Source: Ruegeria sp. R14_0 (GTDB taxonomy: Bacteria > Pseudomonadota > Alphaproteobacteria > Rhodobacterales > Rhodobacteraceae). From it: a stretch of 64,000 bases of DNA. Position numbers and translations under genes: made by a program. The notes under the pieces are model-generated. The model was not told where the DNA came from, searched no databases, and saw only the letters and a program-made list of their open reading frames with translations. The stretch is from the NCBI RefSeq assembly GCF_017743975.1, contig NZ_JAGHRC010000001.1, positions 186,001-250,000 of the forward strand, read 5' to 3'. Every line of letters begins with the position of its first letter. Within the stretch, counting starts at the first letter, position 1. This document shows positions 1-7,991 of the stretch, piece after piece.

Positions 1-651
1 TTTGGTGTTGCCGGTCTGGCGATCCTCGTGTCGCTGGGGGTATGGCAGGTACAGCGCCTGGCGTGGAAGCAGGGCGTGCTGGCTGAAATCGAAAGCCGGA
101 TTTCGGCCGAGCCGGTTGGTTTGCCCGATACGATCTCGGCTGATGCCGAGAAGTACCTGCCGGTCACGATCACCGGCGATATGGAGCCGGGCGAGATCCA
201 CGTTCTGGTCTCGGTCAAACAGGTCGGGGCGGGGTACCGGATCATTCAGTCCTTTAGCACCGCAGAGCGGACCATTTTGGTGGACCGGGGGTTTATCCCG
301 ACGACCGCCAAAGACGCAGAGCGCCGGAACGGCCCGATGACGATCATCGGCAATCTGCACTGGCCAGATGAGATCGACAGCTATACGCCCGAGCCGGATA
401 TCGACGACAACATCTGGTTTGCCCGCGATGTTCCGAATCTGGCCGCAGCGCTTGGGGCCGAACCGGTCCTGCTGATTGCGCGGTCGGAAACCGATCCCGG
501 TATCACGCCCTTGCCTGTCGACACTGCGGGCATCCCAAATGACCATTTGCAATATGCAATCACCTGGTTTGGTCTGGCCCTGGTTTGGGCCGCGATGACC
601 GGATATTTCCTGTGGCGCAACCGCGCCCCTTCTGAGAGTGACGCGACATGA
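1..651 (+). CDS. SURF1 family cytochrome oxidase assembly protein (5' partial)
   Basis: The frame is open from the first base, so the true start lies upstream; 216 residues are visible. The fragment begins in a hydrophobic helix ending in a VWQVQRLAWK segment and closes with a second membrane helix at about residues 183-205. The two helices flank a soluble periplasmic domain, which is the SURF1 topology. The family helps insert heme a / assemble subunit I of aa3-type cytochrome c oxidase in the inner membrane. Its stop overlaps the thrC start in an ATGA arrangement, so the two are translationally coupled. In related bacteria this gene closes a cox/cta cluster, which would lie to the left (inference). 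Confidence 0.88.
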   Translation, partial: FGVAGLAILVSLGVWQVQRLAWKQGVLAEIESRISAEPVGLPDTISADAEKYLPVTITGDMEPGEIHVLVSVKQVGAGYRIIQSFSTAERTILVDRGFIPTTAKDAERRNGPMTIIGNLHWPDEIDSYTPEPDIDDNIWFARDVPNLAAALGAEPVLLIARSETDPGITPLPVDTAGIPNDHLQYAITWFGLALVWAAMTGYFLWRNRAPSESDAT

Positions 652-2036
652 AATACATCTCGACCCGTGGGCAAGCGCCCGAACTGACCTTTGAAGAGGC
701 GATGCTGACCGGGCTGGCTCGGGACGGCGGACTCTACTTGCCTGCCGAAATCCCTGTGATGTCGCAGGATGAAATCGCGGCGCTGGCGGGTCTGTCTTAT
801 GAAGAGATCGCGTTCCGTGTGATGTGGCCATACGTCAGTGGCTCGTTTGCCGAAGATGAGTTTAAGGCGATCATCGCGCGCGCCTATGAAGGTTTCGGCC
901 ATGATGCCCGCGCGCCTTTGAAACAATTGAACGAGAACCACTTCCTGCTGGAGCTGTTCCACGGACCCACGCTGGCGTTCAAAGACTTTGCCATGCAGCT
1001 GATCGGGCAGCTGTTTCAGGTGGCCCTAAAGCGGCGCAATGATCGCGTGACCATCGTGGGGGCGACCAGCGGCGATACAGGCTCAGCGGCGATTGAGGCG
1101 TTCCGTGGGCTGGACGCAGTGGATGTGTTCATCCTGTTCCCGCATGGCCGTGTGTCCGAGGTTCAGCGTCGTCAGATGACGACACCTGCGGACAGCAATG
1201 TGCATGCGCTGGCAGTGGATGGCGATTTCGACGATTGTCAGGCCGCGCTGAAGGATATGTTCAACGATTTTGACTTCCGGGACAGCGTGAAGCTGGCCGG
1301 GGTAAACTCGATCAACTTTGCCCGTGTGCTGGCGCAGATCGTGTATTATTTCTCGGCCGCGGTCAGCCTTGGCGCGCCGCACCGCAAGGTCAGCTTTACC
1401 GTGCCGACCGGCAACTTTGGCGACATCTTCGCGGGCTATCTGGCCAAGCGTATGGGCCTGCCCATCGACCGTCTGGTCGTGGCGACGAACCAGAACGACA
1501 TTCTGCACCGCTGCCTGTCGGGCGAGGGGTATTTTAAGGGCGACACGATCCCTTCGATCAGCCCGTCGATGGATATTCAGGTCAGCTCGAACTTTGAACG
1601 GGCGTTGTACTATGCCTATGGCGAGGACGGTGCAGCTGTGGCGCAGTTGATGGATGAGCTCAAGACCGGTGGGTTCAACGTCAGCCAGGGCGCGATGGAA
1701 GCGCTGCGCGAGAGCTTTGATTCCGGCCGCGTGTCAGAAGACGAGACGCTTGAGACGATCAAACACACTCTGGCACATAGCGCCGAACTGGTCTGCCCGC
1801 ACACCGCGATTGGGATCAAGGTGGGCGAGGATCACCGCAAGGCTGACGTTCCGATGATCACACTGGCCACCGCGCATCCGGCGAAGTTCCCGGCAGCGGT
1901 CGAGAAGGCGAGCGATGTACATCCGCCTCTTCCATCCCGCATGTCTGATCTGTATGAACGTCCGGAACGGGTGACCCGTATTGCGAACGACCTGGGCACC
2001 CTTGAGGAACATATCAAAAGGCATATTGCTGAGTGA
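648..2036 (+). CDS. thrC: Threonine synthase
   Basis: PLP enzyme converting O-phospho-L-homoserine to threonine, the last step of threonine synthesis, in the cytoplasm. The 462-aa length fits the longer gram-negative type. The N-terminus (KYISTRGQAPELTFEEA) is characteristic, and the PLP lysine is K112 in the FHGPTLAFKDFA motif. A phosphate-binding GATSGDTG segment follows at about residues 131-138. The ATG overlaps the SURF1 stop (ATGA), and the TGA overlaps the GTG start of the following M16 peptidase, so this is a tightly packed operon. Nothing unusual is visible in the protein. Confidence 0.97.
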   Translation: MKYISTRGQAPELTFEEAMLTGLARDGGLYLPAEIPVMSQDEIAALAGLSYEEIAFRVMWPYVSGSFAEDEFKAIIARAYEGFGHDARAPLKQLNENHFLLELFHGPTLAFKDFAMQLIGQLFQVALKRRNDRVTIVGATSGDTGSAAIEAFRGLDAVDVFILFPHGRVSEVQRRQMTTPADSNVHALAVDGDFDDCQAALKDMFNDFDFRDSVKLAGVNSINFARVLAQIVYYFSAAVSLGAPHRKVSFTVPTGNFGDIFAGYLAKRMGLPIDRLVVATNQNDILHRCLSGEGYFKGDTIPSISPSMDIQVSSNFERALYYAYGEDGAAVAQLMDELKTGGFNVSQGAMEALRESFDSGRVSEDETLETIKHTLAHSAELVCPHTAIGIKVGEDHRKADVPMITLATAHPAKFPAAVEKASDVHPPLPSRMSDLYERPERVTRIANDLGTLEEHIKRHIAE

Positions 2037-3295
2037 CTGTCAGACAAGACCAACTGAAGAACGGGTTTCGTATCGTCAGTGAACAAATGCCGGGGCTGCA
2101 ATCGGCGGCCATCGGCATCTGGGTGACCGCCGGCGGGCGGCATGAGCGGATCGAACAGAACGGGATTGCGCATTTCCTTGAGCATATGGCGTTCAAGGGA
2201 ACCGAGCGACGGTCCGCACTGCAGATCGCAGAGGCGATTGAGGATGTGGGCGGATATATCAACGCCTATACCTCGCGCGAGGTGACAGCCTATTACGCCC
2301 GGGTCTTGAAGGACGACGTTGCGCTGGCGATGGACGTGATCGGAGACATCGTTCTGAACCCCGTCTTTGACCCGCGCGAGATTGAGGTCGAGCGCGGCGT
2401 GATCCTGCAGGAAATCGGTCAGGCCTATGACACGCCAGACGATGTGATTTTCGACTGGCTGCAGGAACAGAGCTATCACGACCAGCCTTTGGGCCGCACT
2501 ATTCTGGGCCCGTCCGAGCGCGTCAGCGCGTTTTCGCGCGAGGATCTGTCAGGGTTTGTGGCGGAACACTACGGCCCGGAACAGATGATCCTGTCTGCCG
2601 CCGGTGCCGTCGATCACGACGCGCTGATGAAAATGGCTGAGGCGATGTTTGGTCATCTGCAACCGCGTAAGGGTTTGATCCCGGAAACCGCACGCTTTAC
2701 CGGCGGTGAAGCGCGGCAGGAAAAAGAACTGGAGCAGGCCCATTTTGCGCTGGCGCTGGAAAGCCCGGGCTATCGTGACGATGCGATTTATTCGGCCCAG
2801 ATCTATTCGACCGCTCTGGGCGGCGGGATGTCTTCGCGTCTGTTCCAGGAAGTGCGCGAGACACGCGGGCTGTGCTATACGATTTTTGCGCAGACCGGGG
2901 CCTACGCAGATACCGGTACAACCACGATCTACGCTGGTACGTCGGCCGATCAGGTGGCGGAACTGGCGACCATCACCATTGATGAGATGAAGCGCGCCGC
3001 CGAGGACATGAGCGCCGAAGAGGTTGCTCGTGCCCGTGCACAGATGAAGGCAGGTATGCTGATGGGGCTGGAAAGCCCGTCGAACCGCGCAGAACGTCTG
3101 GCGCGTCTGGTGCAGATCTGGGGTCGAGTGCCCTCGCTTGAGGATACGGTCGCAAAGATCGACGCGGTCAGTACCAAAGACGTGCGGGCGTTTGCCGAGA
3201 ATATGGCTGTACAGGCCCCCGCTGCCTTGGCGCTGTATGGTCCGGTCTCGGGCGCGCCATCGCTGGCTGAGTTGCAGGAGAGGCGTGCAGCGTGA
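2033..3295 (+). CDS. M16 family zinc peptidase (processing-peptidase-like)
   Basis: 420-aa protein of the pitrilysin / mitochondrial processing peptidase family. The inverted zinc motif HFLEH is at H47-E50-H51, and a QEI glutamate (E127) lies 76 residues further on, the usual place for the third ligand. So this is the catalytic type rather than the inactive partner type. The start is GTG inside the thrC stop (GTGA). No signal peptide is seen, so it is probably cytoplasmic. The gene sits next to thrC and a GNAT gene. The substrate is unknown; peptide turnover or processing is the family-level inference. Confidence 0.9.
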   Translation: MTVRQDQLKNGFRIVSEQMPGLQSAAIGIWVTAGGRHERIEQNGIAHFLEHMAFKGTERRSALQIAEAIEDVGGYINAYTSREVTAYYARVLKDDVALAMDVIGDIVLNPVFDPREIEVERGVILQEIGQAYDTPDDVIFDWLQEQSYHDQPLGRTILGPSERVSAFSREDLSGFVAEHYGPEQMILSAAGAVDHDALMKMAEAMFGHLQPRKGLIPETARFTGGEARQEKELEQAHFALALESPGYRDDAIYSAQIYSTALGGGMSSRLFQEVRETRGLCYTIFAQTGAYADTGTTTIYAGTSADQVAELATITIDEMKRAAEDMSAEEVARARAQMKAGMLMGLESPSNRAERLARLVQIWGRVPSLEDTVAKIDAVSTKDVRAFAENMAVQAPAALALYGPVSGAPSLAELQERRAA

Positions 3296-3879
3296 TGCTA
3301 TTGGGCAGACGCAAGCTGAAACTCGAGACCGAGCGCCTGAGCTTGCGCCCGCCTGTGCATTCCGATTTCAACGACTGGGCGGCGCTGCGGCGCGCCTCCA
3401 AGGAATACCTCACCCCGTGGGAGCCGATCTGGGCCAAGGACCATCTCAGCCGAAAATCCTTTACCAACCGGGTTTATTGGGCACAGCGCTCGGTGGCTGG
3501 TGGGACAGCGATACCTCTGTTCCTGTTCCGCCGGACCGATGATGTGCTTGTAGGGGCCATAACGTTGGACAATGTCCGCCGCGGTCCGGCACAGGCGGGG
3601 ACGCTGGGGTATTGGACCGGTCAGTCCTTCGCGCGGCAGGGATACATGCGCGAGGCGATCGGCGCGGTCGTTCATCACGCCTTCACCCGTTTGGATCTGA
3701 GCCGGATCGAGGCCGCGTGCCTGCCCGAAAACAAGCCTTCGCGCGGCTTGCTGGAAAGCTCGGGCTTCAAATATGAAGGCGTGGCGCAGTCGTATCTGCA
3801 GATCAACGGGCGCTGGCGGACACATGTGCTGTATGCAAGCCTGCGCTCGGACCGGCGCGGTAAGACGGACGCGGGTTAG
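3292..3879 (+). CDS. GNAT family N-acetyltransferase, RimJ/RimL-like
   Basis: 195-aa acetyltransferase of the ribosomal-protein-alanine type. It has the N-terminal LETERLSLRPP strand, the WTGQSFARQGYMREA acetyl-CoA loop at about residues 108-122, and the ENKPSRGLLESSGF helix near residues 145-158. It would transfer acetyl from acetyl-CoA to an N-terminal or free amine. GTG (3292) and ATG (3295) are adjacent alternative starts; either overlaps or abuts the peptidase stop, so it is the last gene of the SURF1-thrC-M16 run. The acceptor cannot be read from the sequence. Confidence 0.88.
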   Translation: MMLLGRRKLKLETERLSLRPPVHSDFNDWAALRRASKEYLTPWEPIWAKDHLSRKSFTNRVYWAQRSVAGGTAIPLFLFRRTDDVLVGAITLDNVRRGPAQAGTLGYWTGQSFARQGYMREAIGAVVHHAFTRLDLSRIEAACLPENKPSRGLLESSGFKYEGVAQSYLQINGRWRTHVLYASLRSDRRGKTDAG

Positions 3880-3886
3880 GCGCCAT

Positions 3887-3948
3887 CGGGGGCTCTGCCC
3901 CCGTCGCGGCAGGCCGCGCCTCCCCCGGGATATTTTTGGCCAGATGAA
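3887..3948 (+). repeat. Modular intergenic GC-rich repeat, copy 1
   Basis: Two hairpins followed by a conserved core. CGGGGGC-TCT-GCCCCCG is at 3887-3903, CGCGGC-AG-GCCGCG at 3905-3918, and a core reading CCCGGGATATTTTTGGCC then AGATGAA at 3924-3948. The same modules recur after several other genes in this window (13487, 13546, 26629, 42976). It follows the GNAT stop directly and could act as a transcription terminator although there is no long T run after a hairpin. Confidence 0.7.
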
Positions 3949-3978
3949 CAAGGGGCATGACTTGGCGCGCGCTTGCGC

Positions 3979-3984
3979 TACAAT
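3979..3984 (+). promoter_or_regulatory. Candidate -10 element giving a leaderless start
   Basis: TACAAT is a near-consensus -10. Its last base is 7 nt before the ATG at 3991, so the transcript would begin at or within a base of the start codon. No Shine-Dalgarno is visible before that ATG. No convincing -35 is seen at 16-18 bp upstream, which limits confidence. Confidence 0.35.
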
Positions 3985-3990
3985 CCGATC

Positions 3991-4809
3991 ATGCGATGGT
4001 TTGTTGTTGGGCTGATGATGATTGCAGGCGGGGCGGTGGCGCAGGAGCGACGGCCGAGCCATTGTATCGCTATCGCGGACGCAGCCCCGGGGATTGAGTA
4101 CATTCACAAAGCCGCCTGGCAGGACCCGGTGCCGGCATTCTCGGTTCGGATCAGCTATATTGCCCACGCATCCTTCCTTATTCAGACCCAAGGCGGGTTG
4201 AATGCGGTGACGGATTTCACCGGTTTCATCGGCAGCGCCGATCTGATCCCGGATGTTGTGACGATGAACCATGCGCACACCACCCATTGGACGGCCAATC
4301 CGGACCCCGCCATCCCGCATGTGTTGCCAGGTTGGGGAGAGTTCGGGCAGGGGATCGAACATTATCTGGATCTGGGTGAGATGCTGGTGCGCAATGTGTC
4401 GACGGATATCCGGTCCTCCTATGGCGGGTACGAGGAGAGAGGAAACTCGATCTTTGTGTTCGAGGTCGAGGGGCTGTGCATCGGTCATCTGGGACATCTG
4501 CATCACGTGCCTTCGGATGAGCAGTTCGCTGCGCTGGGTCGGCTGGATGTTGTCATGGCGGCCGTGGATGGCGGGACGACGATGCCTTTGCCCGATATGA
4601 TCACCGTGCTCAAACGGCTGAAAAGCTCGGTCATTATTCCGATGCACTGGTTTTCGGGGTTCTCGTTGGATCGATTTTTGGTCGATATACGCAATGACTT
4701 TCCGGTCGAGCGCAAAGGCGTGTCCGAGATCACGGTGTCCTTGCGCGACTTGCCGGATCGTCCGACGGTCGTGGTGTTGGAGCCTCAATACCTGATTGAT
4801 CTGGAATAA
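3991..4809 (+). CDS. Secreted metallo-beta-lactamase-fold protein
   Basis: 272 aa from the ATG at 3991, chosen because it gives a clean signal peptide (MRWFVVGLMMIAGGAVAQ). An in-frame TTG lies 18 nt upstream. The body is an UlaG-like MBL fold: strand SYIAHASFLIQT, then NHAHTTHW near residue 90, GHLGHLHH, a DGGTT loop and PMHWF. The usual HxHxDH zinc motif reads HAHTTH here, so the metal-bridging Asp position is Thr. The later His residues are present. Activity is therefore uncertain; it may bind one metal or have changed chemistry. It stands alone between the GNAT run and the FAD dehydrogenase. Confidence 0.8.
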   Translation: MRWFVVGLMMIAGGAVAQERRPSHCIAIADAAPGIEYIHKAAWQDPVPAFSVRISYIAHASFLIQTQGGLNAVTDFTGFIGSADLIPDVVTMNHAHTTHWTANPDPAIPHVLPGWGEFGQGIEHYLDLGEMLVRNVSTDIRSSYGGYEERGNSIFVFEVEGLCIGHLGHLHHVPSDEQFAALGRLDVVMAAVDGGTTMPLPDMITVLKRLKSSVIIPMHWFSGFSLDRFLVDIRNDFPVERKGVSEITVSLRDLPDRPTVVVLEPQYLIDLE

Positions 4810-4847
4810 GGCTTGCCGGGGCGTGGCCGCTTGAGCAAGGAAAGGGC

Positions 4848-6263
4848 ATGACACTTAACGCCGCTGACGACACATTCGCCCGATCAATCTGCGCTGCATT
4901 GGGCGAGGATGTGTTACGACCCATTGACCCGCGATACCTGGAAGAGCCGCGCCGCAGGTTTGCGGGCCATGTGGGCGTTCTGGCCTTGCCTCGGACGGCG
5001 CAAGAGGTTGCGACCTTGGTTCGGGTGGCGAGCGACGCTTCGGTCCCGGTTGTGCCATATGGCGGCGGCACTGGTCTTGTGGGCGGGCAGGTGATGGGCG
5101 AAGGCCCGGCACCGTTGCTGATTTCGATGGAACGGATGACGGCCATACGTGCGGTCTATCCCGCCGAGAACATTCTGATTGCCGAGGCTGGCGCTATTTT
5201 GGCAGATGTGCAGGCCGCTGCCGATGAGGCAGATCGGCTGTTCCCGCTGGCGCTTGCGGCGCAGGGTTCGTGCCGGATCGGCGGTAACCTCGCGACGAAT
5301 GCCGGGGGTGTCAACGTTCTGCGATATGGCAATGCCCGCGATCTATGTCTTGGTCTTGAAGCGGTTTTGCCGAATGGCGACATGTGGCATGGCTTGAGCC
5401 GATTGCGCAAAGACAATACCGGCTACGACTTGCGCAACCTGCTGATTGGGGCGGAAGGAACGCTGGGCATTATCACCGCGGCGTCGCTGAAGCTGTATCC
5501 TCGCCCTCAAGGTGTGGGGACTGCTATGTTTCAGGTGGCGTCGCCAGAAGCAGCGATTGATCTGCTGGCATTGGCGCGCGATCAGCTGGGCGAGGGGGTC
5601 AGTACCTTTGAGCTGATCCACAAGCAGGGCTTGCAGTTTCTGTCCGAGGTGCTGCCAGATATCCGCCAACCCTTTGCCACGCAGCCCGAATGGATGGTGT
5701 TGATCGAGCTAGGGTTGTCTGGCGGATTGTCACCGTCCGAGGCATTGATGGCCTTGTACGAAGCGGCTGAGCATCGCGGTTTGGTCAGCGACGCAGTGAT
5801 TGCGCAAAGCGAAGCACAACGCGCAGAGCTATGGGCCGTGCGCGAACAAATCCCCGAGGCAAACCGATTGATCGGGTCAGTGTCCAGTCACGATATCTCT
5901 GTTCCGATTTCGCGTATCCCCGAGTTCATCCAGCGCGGGTCCGATGCCATCGGCGCCTTGGGGCCGTTCCGGATCAACTGTTTTGGGCATTTGGGAGACG
6001 GCAATCTGCACTACAACGTGTTCCCACCCGCTGGGCACGACCGATCTGAATATGATGCACAACGCGGGCCAATCAAACGCGCAGTTCATGACCTGGTCGA
6101 TGAATTCGCGGGGTCTGTCAGTGCTGAACACGGAATTGGTCGTCTAAAGACCGATGATCTGGAACGGTACGGCGACCCGGTCAAGTTGTCGGCCATGCGG
6201 GCGATCAAAACCGCCCTTGATCCCAAGGGTATCATGAACCCCGGGGCAGTGCTGAAGGTGTAG
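4848..6263 (+). CDS. FAD-binding 2-hydroxyacid dehydrogenase (GlcD / D-lactate / D-2-hydroxyglutarate type)
   Basis: 471-aa flavoprotein. An N-terminal FAD-binding PCMH domain carries PYGGGTGLVGGQV at about residues 67-79 and GGNLATNAGGVNVLRYGN around residue 145. A C-terminal FAD-oxidase domain carries FGHLGDGNLHYNVF, whose HxxxxxxH pair is the metal and substrate carboxylate site of this family, and ends with SAEHGIGRLK and DPKGIMNPG. It oxidises a 2-hydroxy acid to the 2-keto acid with a quinone or ETF as acceptor. No glcE/glcF partners follow, which favours a single-subunit D-2-hydroxyglutarate or D-lactate dehydrogenase over glycolate oxidase. The exact substrate is not decided by the sequence. 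Confidence 0.9.
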   Translation: MTLNAADDTFARSICAALGEDVLRPIDPRYLEEPRRRFAGHVGVLALPRTAQEVATLVRVASDASVPVVPYGGGTGLVGGQVMGEGPAPLLISMERMTAIRAVYPAENILIAEAGAILADVQAAADEADRLFPLALAAQGSCRIGGNLATNAGGVNVLRYGNARDLCLGLEAVLPNGDMWHGLSRLRKDNTGYDLRNLLIGAEGTLGIITAASLKLYPRPQGVGTAMFQVASPEAAIDLLALARDQLGEGVSTFELIHKQGLQFLSEVLPDIRQPFATQPEWMVLIELGLSGGLSPSEALMALYEAAEHRGLVSDAVIAQSEAQRAELWAVREQIPEANRLIGSVSSHDISVPISRIPEFIQRGSDAIGALGPFRINCFGHLGDGNLHYNVFPPAGHDRSEYDAQRGPIKRAVHDLVDEFAGSVSAEHGIGRLKTDDLERYGDPVKLSAMRAIKTALDPKGIMNPGAVLKV

Positions 6264-6290
6264 GAGCGGCCCGTGTGGCACGGACCGCTC
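6264..6290. terminator. Hairpin between convergent genes
   Basis: GAGCGG-c-CCGTG-tgg-CACGG-a-CCGCTC forms an 11-bp stem with one symmetric mismatch, between the stops of the FAD dehydrogenase and the fasciclin gene. There is no T run on either side. It probably ends transcription from both directions. Confidence 0.55.
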
Positions 6291-6297
6291 GCAAAAC

Positions 6298-6780
6298 TTA
6301 CGATTCAGGCAGGATCACCTTGTCGATGACATGGATCACGCCATTCGACGTCTCGATATCAGCCTGAACAACATTCGCGTCGTTGATCATTACTCCGTTG
6401 TCCAGATCAATCGTGATCTCGCCGCCCTGAACGGTTGCGGCTTTCATGTCGTCAGACAGATCTCCGGACATTACTTTGCCGGGCACCACGTGATACGTCA
6501 GGACCGCGACAAGCTGGTCTTTGTTCTCGGGCTTCAGCAGGGTCTCGACCGTGCCTTCGGGCAGAGCGGCAAATGCTTCATCCGTAGGGGCAAAGACGGT
6601 GAAGGGGCCTTCGCCTTTCAGCGTGTCCACCAACTCGGCGGCTTGTACGGCTGCGACGAGGGTTTCAAAGCTTCCAGCGCCGACCGCTGTGTCGACGATA
6701 TCCTTGGAGTGGCCGTCAGCGTACGTGGCAGTTCCCACGAACAGACTTGCGACACCGGCGATTGCGAGTTTGCGAAACAT
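6298..6780 (-). CDS. Secreted fasciclin (FAS1) domain protein
   Basis: 160 aa with a signal peptide cleaved near ATYADGHS, then one FAS1 domain. The H1 box [26 protein letters not shown] is followed by [34 protein letters not shown] and the H2 box [13 protein letters not shown]. Length and layout match small bacterial single-FAS1 proteins of the periplasm. A well-placed AAGGGA ribosome site precedes the ATG. Upstream is a TGATC-N17-CGTAT element of the Rhodobacter RpoE/ChrR type (see separate entry). In Rhodobacter sphaeroides a fasciclin protein belongs to that singlet-oxygen regulon (recalled knowledge), so a role under photooxidative stress is the best inference. The molecular function is unknown. 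Confidence 0.93.
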   Translation of the reverse strand: MFRKLAIAGVASLFVGTATYADGHSKDIVDTAVGAGSFETLVAAVQAAELVDTLKGEGPFTVFAPTDEAFAALPEGTVETLLKPENKDQLVAVLTYHVVPGKVMSGDLSDDMKAATVQGGEITIDLDNGVMINDANVVQADIETSNGVIHVIDKVILPES

Positions 6781-6825
6781 GGTTTGTATTCCCTTGTTGG
6801 TATGCCCTGGGTGGCATCAATCGGG

Positions 6826-6852
6826 ATACGCGCCGCTCTCAAAAAGAGATCA
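6826..6852 (-). promoter_or_regulatory. Candidate sigmaE (ECF11, RpoE/ChrR) promoter
   Basis: Read on the minus strand, TGATC (6852-6848) and CGTAT (6830-6826) are separated by exactly 17 bp, which fits the ECF11 consensus as I recall it. The -10 end lies 46 nt upstream of the fasciclin ATG. Confidence 0.55.
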
Positions 6853-6945
6853 CTGAATGCGTCGATAAGTTTGAGTTGAACAGACAATGACTCGCGCTAA
6901 GCCAGCAGAGTTTCGAATTTCCACTCACATTTTTGTGATCGCGCT

Positions 6946-6960
6946 GGGGCTCACAGCCCC
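6946..6960 (-). terminator. Hairpin at the apt stop codon
   Basis: GGGGCT-CAC-AGCCCC is a 6-bp stem that includes the apt stop codon region. No clear T run follows on the minus strand, so termination strength is doubtful. Confidence 0.35.
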
Positions 6961-7490
6961 TCGAATTCGCACAGGACGTGAACATCCATGCCCATTTCTT
7001 CAAGCACCTTGCGTCCGCCCAGTTCCGGCAGGTCGATGATGAACGAACACGAGACAATCTCGCCGCCCAGCCGCTCGATCAGTTTGATGCCCGCCGCCGC
7101 AGTGCCGCCGGTGGCCAGAAGATCGTCAACAACAAGGATCTTTTCCCCTGGTTGGATAGCGTCGTCGTGGATCTCGACGATGGCTTCGCCGTATTCCAGT
7201 TTATAGTCCTGACTGATGGTGGTGCCGGGGAGTTTGCCCTTTTTGCGGATTGGCACAAAGCCGACGCTCAGCTGGTGCGCGATAGCGCCGCCAAGGATAA
7301 AGCCGCGCGCCTCAAGGCCGACGACCTTGTCGATGCGTTCGCCCGCATAAGGGTGCAGCATCTGGTCGATGGCCATGCGGAAACCGCGCGGGTCAGCAAA
7401 CAGGGTCGTGACATCCCGGAACATGATCCCTTCGTGCGGGAAATCAACGATGGTCCGAATGTAATCCTTGACCGACTTGTTTCTGGACAT
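6951..7490 (-). CDS. apt: Adenine phosphoribosyltransferase
   Basis: 179 aa from the ATG at 7490 ([18 protein letters not shown]), the normal length; a longer frame upstream adds 15 residues with no family similarity. Purine salvage: adenine plus PRPP gives AMP plus pyrophosphate. The [16 protein letters not shown]-terminus, the [10 protein letters not shown] loop and the PRPP-binding [14 protein letters not shown] motif are all intact. A 44-aa gene with its own promoter lies 81 nt upstream in the same direction and may be cotranscribed. Confidence 0.96.
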   Translation of the reverse strand: MSRNKSVKDYIRTIVDFPHEGIMFRDVTTLFADPRGFRMAIDQMLHPYAGERIDKVVGLEARGFILGGAIAHQLSVGFVPIRKKGKLPGTTISQDYKLEYGEAIVEIHDDAIQPGEKILVVDDLLATGGTAAAGIKLIERLGGEIVSCSFIIDLPELGGRKVLEEMGMDVHVLCEFEGL

Positions 7491-7571
7491 GACCAACCCC
7501 TTTGGCGTCAAAACACGCTGGGCTGTTTGGCCCATTGGGGTCAGTCATGCAAGAAAAGATTGCCGCCGTTT

Positions 7572-7706
7572 TTACTTGCGGTGTTCCGGCGTTGCCTTGG
7601 GCAGTCCGTAATAGCGGTACAGCGCGGCGGGTAACCACGACAGGTGCGGTTTGCGCCAATTGCGCTGATCTCGCAAAAGAAATGCCTGAGCCACATGAAG
7701 GTTCAT
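7572..7706 (-). CDS. Unrecognised 44-aa basic, aromatic-rich protein
   Basis: Small gene read on the minus strand, starting MNLHVAQAFLLRDQRN and ending PKATPEHRK. It has an AGGA ribosome site 8 nt before the ATG at 7706; a second ATG two codons earlier (7712) sits too close to that site. Third-position GC is about 70 percent, as expected for coding sequence here. Upstream is a TTGACT-N17-TATATA promoter. The peptide has two Trp and three Tyr in a short WLPAALYRYYG helix, suggesting a small folded or membrane-peripheral protein. It precedes apt by 81 nt and is divergent from the ribbon-helix-helix gene. I do not recognise a family. Confidence 0.55.
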   Translation of the reverse strand: MNLHVAQAFLLRDQRNWRKPHLSWLPAALYRYYGLPKATPEHRK

Positions 7707-7752
7707 TGCCATAATCCTATTTTATTGTTACTTGCTCGATAACTACAACTTC

Positions 7753-7776
7753 TATGCTATGTATATACATTGCATA
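7753..7776. promoter_or_regulatory. 24-bp dyad, candidate operator
   Basis: TATGC-T-ATGTATATACAT-T-GCATA: a perfect 12-bp core (ATGTATATACAT) flanked by matching TATGC/GCATA arms, with one mismatched T on each side. It covers the -10 of the minus-strand promoter and ends 21 nt before the ATG of the ribbon-helix-helix gene. Ribbon-helix-helix dimers bind such AT-rich dyads, so autoregulation and control of the divergent gene are likely (inference). Confidence 0.6.
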
Positions 7777-7790
7777 GACTAAAAAGTCAA
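7762..7790 (-). promoter_or_regulatory. Near-consensus sigma70 promoter of the 44-aa gene
   Basis: On the minus strand TTGACT (7790-7785) and TATATA (7767-7762) are 17 bp apart. The predicted start is near 7755, leaving a leader of about 49 nt before the ATG at 7706. The -10 sits in the centre of the 24-bp dyad. Confidence 0.6.
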
Positions 7791-7797
7791 GTCTTTG

Positions 7798-7986
7798 ATG
7801 GGAACAGGGCGCGTGGGAAAGAAAGACGGTAAGGGTTCAACCAAGAAAAACAGTCAGTTGGTCCTGCGTCTGGACAAGGATGAACGGGACGCTTTTGTCG
7901 AACTGTGCAAGGAACTGGACACCTCGGCCGCGCGGGAAATCCGGCGGTTCATTCGCGGGTTCATGAAGGAACACGCCGAAGATTAG
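7798..7986 (+). CDS. Small ribbon-helix-helix DNA-binding protein
   Basis: 62 aa from the ATG at 7798. A basic tail (GRVGKKDGKGSTKK) leads into NSQLVLRLDKDERDAFVELC, a beta strand then helix, and into a second helix TSAAREIRRFIRGFMKEH. This is the CopG/Arc-type ribbon-helix-helix layout: the QLVLRL strand would lie in the DNA major groove as a dimer. A 24-bp dyad lies just upstream. No toxin gene is adjacent on the same strand, so this is not an obvious toxin-antitoxin antitoxin. It may repress itself and the divergent 44-aa gene (inference). No Shine-Dalgarno is obvious. Confidence 0.75.
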   Translation: MGTGRVGKKDGKGSTKKNSQLVLRLDKDERDAFVELCKELDTSAAREIRRFIRGFMKEHAED

Positions 7987-7991
7987 GCACG

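Noticed and set aside
3298-4854. 518-codon minus-strand frame opposite the GNAT and MBL genes
   Set aside because: Antisense shadow; no ribosome site or domain.
7547-7714. 55-codon plus-strand frame opposite the 44-aa gene
   Set aside because: No ribosome site or promoter; the minus-strand frame has both and better codon use.
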